Part shown: piece after piece, positions 59,129 to 64,000 of the stretch
Position numbering within the stretch: position 1 is the first letter of the stretch
Layout: every line of letters begins with the position of its first letter
Source: Burkholderia cenocepacia
GTDB taxonomy: Bacteria > Pseudomonadota > Gammaproteobacteria > Burkholderiales > Burkholderiaceae
Direction: 5' to 3'
Length of the DNA stretch: 64,000 nucleotides
Assembly (NCBI RefSeq): GCF_900446215.1
Contig: NZ_UAQZ01000012.1
Location: 744,001-808,000, forward strand
Notes under the pieces: generated by a model
Databases searched by the model: none
The model's input: the letters and a program-made list of their open reading frames with translations, nothing else
What the model was told of the DNA's origin: nothing
Translations under genes and position numbers: made by a program

Positions 59129-60373
59129 TCATTTGCCCATCGCGGCCGTGATGGGGATGATTTCGGCACCTGCCTTGAGCTGGTCGAGGTAGTCGGCCCA
59201 GCGCTGCATCATCTCGCGGCGCTGGGGCAGGTGAGCGGTGCGGTTATACGCACGGCCGAGTGGATCCTTCACGGCGTGCGCCAGTTGTGCCTCCACAATC
59301 GCAACCGGCACGCCGAGCACTTCATCGAGAATCGTTCGAGCCATCGCCCTGAAGCCGTGACCGGTCATCGTGTCGCCATCGTAGCCGAGCCGGCGCAGCG
59401 CACCGTTGATGGTGTTGTCGGACATGGGGCGGTCCTTCGTCCGCACACTCGGAAACAGGAACCGGCTGTTGCCCGTCAAGGCGTGCAGATCGCGCAGGAT
59501 AGCGACCGCTTGTGCCGACAGTGGGACGATGTGCGCGCCGCCGGACGCTTTGCCTTGCTTGGTGCGCTTCATCCGCTCGCTCGGAATTTCCCACGTGCTT
59601 GCGTCTAGGTCGAACTCGGACCACTCGGCGGCGCGCAGCTCACCGGGACGCTGGAAGAGCAGTGGGAAGAGGCGCAACGCGCACAGCACGGGGAATGTGC
59701 CCTGATAGCCGTCTATGGAGCGCAGCAGCTCGGCGACCTGTTTCGGGTCGGTGACCGCTGCCATGTGTTCTTGTTGCACTGGCGGAAGGGCTCCGCGGAG
59801 ATCGGCCGTCACGTCTCGTTGGGCGCGGCCGGTCGCGACAGCATAGCGACACACCTGGCTGACGTTCGCGTGCAGGCGATGCGCCGTCTCGAGTGCGCCG
59901 CGCTTTTCCACCCGGCGCAGCACTTCGAGCACGTCTGGTGGGGCGAGCTCAGCAATGGGCTTGCTGCCAATCCACGGAAAGGCGTCTACCTCTAGGCGGC
60001 GCAGGATTCGCGAGCCGTGGCTTTCCGACCAGGTGGGCGCATACTTGATATGCCACTCGCGCGCGACAGCCTCGAACGAATTTTCGGCACTCAGCCTGGC
60101 CGTACGCTTTTCGGCCTTTTTTGCCTCGCCTGGATCGATGCCAGCGGCCAGCTTTTCCCGGGCCTCGTCGCGCTTACGGCGCGCCGCCGCTAGCGTCACG
60201 TCAGGATAGACGCCGAGCGCCAGAAGTTTCTCTTTACCGGCAGCGCGGTACTTGAGTCGCCAATAGCGCTGTCCGGCCGGCGTGACCAACAGAAACAGGC
60301 CACCGCCGTCGAACAGCTTCACGGGCTTCTCGGCCGGCTTCGTGTTGCGGATGGTCGTGTCGGTCAGTGGCAT
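59129..60373 (-). CDS. P4-type tyrosine recombinase (integrase)
   Basis: 414 residues. An N-terminal arm-binding DUF4102 domain (LTDTTIRNTKPAEKPVKLFDGGGLFLLVT). The catalytic core shows the first Arg (LFQRPGELRAAEW), the GHGFRAMARTIL box and the nucleophile Tyr in GRAYNRTAHL. Length and composition fit P4-like integrases that insert at ssrA or tRNA genes. It sits 163 bases from the ssrA 3' end, where integration occurred. The five arm-type repeats lie directly upstream. Family catalysis is well known; its use here is inferred from position. Confidence 0.95.
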   Translation of the reverse strand: MPLTDTTIRNTKPAEKPVKLFDGGGLFLLVTPAGQRYWRLKYRAAGKEKLLALGVYPDVTLAAARRKRDEAREKLAAGIDPGEAKKAEKRTARLSAENSFEAVAREWHIKYAPTWSESHGSRILRRLEVDAFPWIGSKPIAELAPPDVLEVLRRVEKRGALETAHRLHANVSQVCRYAVATGRAQRDVTADLRGALPPVQQEHMAAVTDPKQVAELLRSIDGYQGTFPVLCALRLFPLLFQRPGELRAAEWSEFDLDASTWEIPSERMKRTKQGKASGGAHIVPLSAQAVAILRDLHALTGNSRFLFPSVRTKDRPMSDNTINGALRRLGYDGDTMTGHGFRAMARTILDEVLGVPVAIVEAQLAHAVKDPLGRAYNRTAHLPQRREMMQRWADYLDQLKAGAEIIPITAAMGK

Positions 60374-60432
60374 GGGGGTATCTGTGCACGGGGGTATGTC
60401 TGATACCCCCGAAAATACCCCCAAATACCCCC
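60374..60432. repeat. Right arm-type repeats (ATACCCCC motif)
   Basis: Inverted copies GGGGGTAT at 60374 and 60390-60396, and direct copies ATACCCCC at 60403, 60415 and 60425. The same motif lies inside the left end. Confidence 0.65.
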
Positions 60433-60530
60433 GGCTGTCGATGGTGAAACTTTGGCGTTGCTGGAAGTAAAAAACCCGCGAAGCCTTGAGCTGTCACGGG
60501 TTTCTTGCTGTCACTGGTAAAGCTTTGGCG

Positions 60531-60542
60531 GGAATTTGGTGG
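60531..60542. repeat. Right attachment-site repeat in ssrA
   Basis: GGAATTTGGTGG; the last six bases encode the CCACCA 3' end of ssrA. Partner of the repeat at 45516-45527. Confidence 0.75.
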
Positions 60543-60906
60543 AGGCGGCGGGAATCGAACCCGCGTCCAGAAGCGCTCCACGACTAGTTCTACATGTTTA
60601 GTCCAGTCTTTTGATTTAACCGCAGCGACGCGGACGAACACGCTGCACTACGGCGATTCGCTAGATTTTCGACCCTGGCGTCGCGACGCCGACAGGGCTT
60701 AACTGACGTAAATGACCTCTGTCGGTATTGCTACCGGTCTTGCGACACTAGCCCGTCAGTGAACTAGGCAGAGGACGGCGGCCCTTAGGCTGCCAGTGCG
60801 AACGTATCGTCGTTTGCAGTTACGATTTTCCCATTGATTAACGAGGTGACGGGTCCTCGACATGCCCTAGCCGCTTCACAACCCCTGTCGAAACCAGGTC
60901 GCCCCC
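60537..60906 (-). ncRNA. ssrA: tmRNA (ssrA)
   Basis: About 370 nt on the minus strand. The 5' end GGGGGCGACCTGGTTTCGAC and the 3' end GGTTCGATTCCCGCCGCCTC plus CCACCA form the tRNA-Ala-like half. The tag frame (60785-60817) encodes ANDDTFALAA and a stop, as in other Burkholderia. Rescues stalled ribosomes together with SmpB. Its original terminator has been displaced by the inserted element. Confidence 0.97.
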
Positions 60907-60922
60907 GCGGATAAGATCAAAC

Positions 60923-60928
60923 ATTATA
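60923..60928 (-). promoter_or_regulatory. -10 box of ssrA inside the gph stop region
   Basis: TATAAT on the minus strand, 16 bases upstream of the mature 5' end, overlapping the last codon and TAA of gph. The -35 is weak. Confidence 0.55.
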
Positions 60929-61637
60929 GCCCAACATCGCGCAGCAGGTCCCGCAGTTCCTGCGTCGTGTCGACGAGGTGCTGGGCCTGCCAGTCGGTCG
61001 GCGCGATACCGTCGCCGCAATAGCCGTATGCGGCCGCGACCGTGGCCATGCCGGCGGCGCTGCCGGCCTGAATGTCGCGCAGGTCGTCGCCGACGTAGAC
61101 GATGCGCGCGGGCGCGAGCGTCAGCTGGCCGGCTGCATGCAGCAGCGGGGCCGGATGCGGCTTCGAGTGCGGCGTTGTGTCGCCCCCGACGACGCATGCG
61201 GCGCGCGACGCGAGGCCGAGCAGCTCGACGAGCGGTGCCGTGAGCCGCATCGCCTTGTTCGTGACGATGCCCCAGCGCACGCCGCGCGCATCGAGTTCGT
61301 CGAGCACGTCGCCGATACCCGGGAACAGCGTGGTATGCACGCACAGATCGGTCGCGTAGTTGGCGAGGAACTCGTCGCGCATCGCGTCGTAGCCCGGCGT
61401 GTGCGGGTCGATACCGAACGCGCCGCCGAGCAGCCCGCGCGCGCCGGCCGAGGCCAGCGGCCGCAACACGTCGAGCGACGTTTCGGGCAGGCCGCGTTCG
61501 CGCTGCATCTTGTTGACGGCTGCCGCGAGATCGGGCGCCGTGTCGGCGAGCGTGCCGTCCAGGTCGAACAGGACCGCATCGCAGTGCAGCAGGCGCGGTT
61601 CGTCGGCGATCCGCACGGTCGAAAGGGGAGTCGTCAT
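60924..61637 (-). CDS. gph: Phosphoglycolate phosphatase
   Basis: 237 residues, HAD superfamily: motif I AVLFDLDGTLADTAPDL, motif II in WGIVTNKAM (T and N), motif III Lys (SKPHPAPLLHA) and motif IV VYVGDDLRDIQAG. Dephosphorylates 2-phosphoglycolate. Adjacent to ubiG on the same strand (13 bases), a common pair in beta-proteobacteria. The stop codon overlaps the ssrA -10. Confidence 0.93.
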   Translation of the reverse strand: MTTPLSTVRIADEPRLLHCDAVLFDLDGTLADTAPDLAAAVNKMQRERGLPETSLDVLRPLASAGARGLLGGAFGIDPHTPGYDAMRDEFLANYATDLCVHTTLFPGIGDVLDELDARGVRWGIVTNKAMRLTAPLVELLGLASRAACVVGGDTTPHSKPHPAPLLHAAGQLTLAPARIVYVGDDLRDIQAGSAAGMATVAAAYGYCGDGIAPTDWQAQHLVDTTQELRDLLRDVGL

Positions 61638-61650
61638 GCCGGTCGGGGAG

Positions 61651-62349
61651 TCACGCGCCGCGGCGGCACGCGACGAGGTAGTTGATGTCGGTGTCGTTCG
61701 ACAGCGCGAAGCGCTTGCCGATCGGGTGATACGTGATGCCCTTGATCTCGACGATGTGCAGATCCGTCGCACGCACGAAGCCGGCCAGCTCCGACGGGCG
61801 GATGAAGCGCGCGTAATCGTGCGTGCCCTTCGGCAGCATTTGCGCGATGTACTCGGCGCCGATCACGGCGAACAGATAGGACTTCAGGTTGCGGTTCAGC
61901 GTCGAGAAGAACACCCAGCCGCCCGGCTTCACGAGCGTCGCGCACGCAGCCACGACATCGCCCGGCGACGGCACGTGCTCGAGCATTTCCATGCAGGTGA
62001 CGACGTCGTAGGTACCCGGTTCGCGCGCGGCGATCGCTTCGGCGGCGATCGCCTCGTAATCGACCGAAATGCCGCTTTCGAGGCTGTGCAGGTCGGCCAC
62101 GCCGAGCGCTTCGGTCGACAGGTCGATGCCTTTCACCTGGGCGCCGAGCCCGGCCATCGATTCGGACAGGATGCCGCCGCCGCAGCCGATGTCGAGTGCG
62201 CGCTTGCCGGCCAGATGCGCATGCGCGTCGATCCAGCCGAGCCGGACCGGGTTCAGGTCGTGCAGCGGTTTGAATTCGGCATTCGGATCCCACCAACGGT
62301 GGGCGAGGTCGCTGAATTTCTGGAGTTCGTGCGGATCGGCGTTGGTCAT
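61651..62349 (-). CDS. ubiG: Ubiquinone biosynthesis O-methyltransferase
   Basis: 232 residues. The SAM-binding motif LDIGCGGGILSESMA (about 52) and the post-motifs (DVVTCMEMLEHVPSP; GGWVFFSTLNRN) are clear. Two O-methylation steps of ubiquinone synthesis in the cytoplasm. Standard length. Confidence 0.95.
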   Translation of the reverse strand: MTNADPHELQKFSDLAHRWWDPNAEFKPLHDLNPVRLGWIDAHAHLAGKRALDIGCGGGILSESMAGLGAQVKGIDLSTEALGVADLHSLESGISVDYEAIAAEAIAAREPGTYDVVTCMEMLEHVPSPGDVVAACATLVKPGGWVFFSTLNRNLKSYLFAVIGAEYIAQMLPKGTHDYARFIRPSELAGFVRATDLHIVEIKGITYHPIGKRFALSNDTDINYLVACRRGA

Positions 62350-62453
62350 GTCGGCAAACGGGCTACGAGAGGAGGGCGGTGCTTCGGTGCGTCAGCCCCG
62401 AGTATATAAGCGGGCGGACCACGAGGCCAGCGAGCGCCTGGACGGGCGTCAAT

Positions 62454-62480
62454 GAAAAAGCCCCGCCGGAGCGGGGCTTT
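62454..62480 (-). terminator. Terminator of the OmpA-family gene
   Basis: AAAGCCCCGC/GCGGGGCTTT stem with CGGA loop; T run on the minus strand. Confidence 0.85.
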
Positions 62481-62501
62481 GAAGCAGTCGAAAACCGCGG
62501 C

Positions 62502-63170
62502 TTAGTTTGCCGGAACGGTCGTCTTCTGCACTTGCTGCGTACCAACCACTTCGACTTCCACGCGGCGGTCCGGTGCGAGGCAGGCGATGAGTTGCTTGCG
62601 GTTCTTCTGGTTGCAGCCAGTCGTAACCGGGTTGCGCTTGCCCTTGCCTTCCGTGTAGATCTTGTTGGCCGGCACACCCTTGCTGACCAGGTACGACTTC
62701 ACGGCTTGCGCACGGCGCAGCGACAGACGGTCGTTGTACTTGTCCGAACCGATGCGGTCCGTGTAGCCCGTTGCGACGACCACTTCCGTGTTCATGCCTT
62801 CGATCTTCGAAGCCAGTTCGTCCAGCTTTTGCTTGCCCAGCGGCTTGAGCGTTGCCTTGTCGAAGTCGAACAGTGCGTCAGCTTGATACGTGATCTTCTG
62901 GCTCGTGATGGCCGGAGCGACCGGAGCGACCGGCGGCTGCGGTGCCTGGGCGACCAGTGCGCCATCGCACTTCGCGTTGGCGGTGGCCGGCGTCCAGAAC
63001 GCATCGCGCCAGCAGAGCTCGTTCGTGCCGTTCATCCACACCCATTCGCCCGTGCCGTTCACCCAGTTGTCATTGACGGCTTGACGCGACGCCGGCACCG
63101 ACTGTGCCGAAGCGGATGCAGCCATAACTGCGGTAGCTGCAATGAACGCGAGCTTTGAAAGTTTATTCAT
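62502..63170 (-). CDS. OmpA-family peptidoglycan-associated protein
   Basis: 222 residues. Signal peptide to ASAQS, a short N-terminal domain with two Cys (NELCWRDAF...NAKCDGAL) and an OmpA C-terminal domain (about 95-215) with the peptidoglycan-binding motif TGYTDRIGSDKYNDRLSLRR. There is no eight-stranded barrel, so this is the short periplasmic type. A Cys pair in TTGCNQKNRKQLIACLAPDR is typical of the family. A strong ribosome site (GAGGAGAAAT) precedes the ATG. Confidence 0.92.
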   Translation of the reverse strand: MNKLSKLAFIAATAVMAASASAQSVPASRQAVNDNWVNGTGEWVWMNGTNELCWRDAFWTPATANAKCDGALVAQAPQPPVAPVAPAITSQKITYQADALFDFDKATLKPLGKQKLDELASKIEGMNTEVVVATGYTDRIGSDKYNDRLSLRRAQAVKSYLVSKGVPANKIYTEGKGKRNPVTTGCNQKNRKQLIACLAPDRRVEVEVVGTQQVQKTTVPAN

Positions 63171-63246
63171 ATTTCTCCTCTCGAAATTGAGATTACCGCA
63201 GGTTTACTGCGAGCCTGTTGACGGTGACAAGTCATACATTGCTCGA

Positions 63247-63255
63247 AGTATAACA
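63247..63255 (-). promoter_or_regulatory. Extended -10 of the OmpA-family gene
   Basis: TGTTATACT on the minus strand (extended -10, TG-N-TATACT), about 80 bases before the start. No -35 needed for this class. Confidence 0.45.
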
Positions 63256-63624
63256 TTGGTGCGGCACAAAAAACGCGGCACCGCTCTGTGTAGACTTCGA
63301 GCAGCGTCTAACTTTCAGTGCGTTGGCATTTTGCCATATCGTTCCCTTCCTACGAAAAAAAATCCTCCCCACCCCAAGATCGCTTCAACTTTGTGGTGCA
63401 TGCGCAACACCGGCCTGCCGTAACTTTTAGAGATTGTCAAGAGTGGGGCGGCGAAATTGCGCGAATGCGTGCAGTTGTTTACTCGTGTGCGTGAAACACG
63501 GTGATGCGATCGCCTGCGACGTCGAGTCGCACACGCCGAGTCGCCCACGCGTGGGTGCGATGCGATTGCGGCCGATTCGTCGCGGCCGCGATTTTTACTA
63601 TTTATATATAGAGGGGAAGGCGAA

Positions 63625-63652
63625 TTGGCGGCTGATGGGCGCATGTTAGAAT
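63625..63652 (+). promoter_or_regulatory. Promoter of gyrA
   Basis: TTGGCG, 16-bp spacer, TAGAAT, leaving a leader of about 65 nt before the gyrA ATG. Confidence 0.45.
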
Positions 63653-63725
63653 CTCGCGTTGCGTTGCGCATGCAGCGCCCACGCGAAAGGCGTTCGCCGT
63701 CTTCGCTCCGAAACGATACGGATAC

Positions 63726-64000
63726 ATGGATCAATTCGCCAAAGAGACCCTGCCCACCTCCCTAGAGGAGGAAATGCGCCGTTCGTATCTCGATTACGCG
63801 ATGAGCGTGATCGTCGGACGTGCCCTCCCTGATGTCCGCGATGGCCTGAAGCCCGTGCACCGGCGCGTGTTGTTCGCGATGCACGAACTGAACAACGACT
63901 GGAACCGTGCGTACAAGAAGTCGGCGCGTATCGTCGGTGACGTGATCGGTAAATACCACCCTCACGGCGATACCGCGGTCTACGACACGATCGTGCGGAT
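63726..64000 (+). CDS. gyrA: DNA gyrase subunit A, 5' part
   Basis: The first 91 residues are present; the gene continues beyond the window. MDQFAKETLPTSLEEEMRRS is a typical beta-proteobacterial N-terminus. The quinolone-region segment KYHPHGDTAVYDTIV has Thr83 and Asp87, the normal residues in Burkholderia. Introduces negative supercoils in the cytoplasm with GyrB. The start is supported by family length. Confidence 0.97.
   Translation, partial: MDQFAKETLPTSLEEEMRRSYLDYAMSVIVGRALPDVRDGLKPVHRRVLFAMHELNNDWNRAYKKSARIVGDVIGKYHPHGDTAVYDTIVR

Larger units (their letters stand above)
45516..60542. mobile_element. Integrated element in ssrA (satellite-like or defective prophage)
   Basis: About 15 kb between att repeats, with a P4-type tyrosine integrase at the ssrA end. 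It carries regulators, a primase-helicase, an SSB-like gene, many small overlapping genes and two baseplate genes. I find no capsid, portal, terminase, holin or tail-fibre gene. The content matches a P4-like satellite or a trimmed prophage better than a complete phage. Most genes point left (minus); only two read plus. Confidence 0.85.
63171..63725. other. Gap between the OmpA gene and gyrA
   Basis: 555 bases without a gene. It is AT-richer than average and contains the two promoters named below and a run of A's near 63355. A plus frame near 63434-63649 is open but unconvincing. Confidence 0.6.

Noticed and set aside
45516..60542. A complete, active prophage
   Set aside because: No terminase, portal, capsid, tail tube/sheath or lysis gene found between the att repeats.

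Overview
The window looks like a chromosome-1 segment of a Burkholderia species, probably of the cepacia complex. It is very GC-rich with GC3-biased codons, and nearly every housekeeping protein reads as a Burkholderiaceae homologue. These include spoT followed by greB, a Porin_4-type porin, the fdsGBA-D formate dehydrogenase cluster, and ssrA with the tag ANDDTFALAA. The assignment is inferred from protein character; no database search was possible.

Layout. 1-2.4 kb: 3' part of spoT, three identical tRNA-Arg(ACG) genes and greB. 2.5-7.3 kb: a porin, a cold-shock gene with a long leader, an exonuclease/GIY-YIG fusion, a secreted chorismate mutase and a 48-codon gene. 7.4-12.1 kb: a tightly coupled operon of a DUF2946 gene, a TonB-dependent receptor, a beta-propeller protein with a CECC motif and a thioredoxin-like protein. 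This matches the copper-responsive CruR upstream-ORF arrangement known from Bordetella. 12.1-17.1 kb: a GlsB-type membrane protein, a flavin monooxygenase with DUF2783 partner and LuxR-type regulator, tRNA-Thr(CGT) and fbp. 17.3-26.8 kb: pepN, a DUF4136 lipoprotein, a GDT1/UPF0016 manganese exporter behind a clear yybP-ykoY manganese riboswitch, a purine-salvage cluster (guaD, adenine/adenosine deaminase, xdhC) and dsbB. 26.9-37.7 kb: amidase and GntR regulator, a class-I glutamine amidotransferase, DUF2968, an MFS carboxylate transporter, a TPR/glycosyltransferase protein and a second flavin monooxygenase. 37.7-45.3 kb: the fds formate dehydrogenase operon, its divergent ModE/LysR-like regulator with a perfect FNR-type box between them, and two small secreted proteins.

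45.5-60.5 kb is an integrated element, about 15 kb long, inserted in the 3' end of ssrA. It carries a P4-type tyrosine integrase next to ssrA, imperfect att repeats at both ends and arm-type AATACCCCC repeats beside both. It also has an AlpA-like and a KilA-N regulator, a PriCT_2/Toprim/DUF927 primase-helicase, an SSB-like protein, two baseplate proteins and a string of very short coupled genes. No capsid, terminase or portal gene was found. It resembles a phage satellite or a defective prophage. The old ssrA terminator now lies beyond the left end of the element, 15 kb from ssrA. Three different sets of short repeats mark possible replication or operator regions.

60.5-64 kb: ssrA, gph, ubiG, an OmpA-family protein and the 5' end of gyrA.

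The most interesting systems are the DUF2946-controlled putative copper uptake operon, the riboswitch-controlled manganese exporter, and the ssrA-integrated satellite-like element with its unusual iterons.
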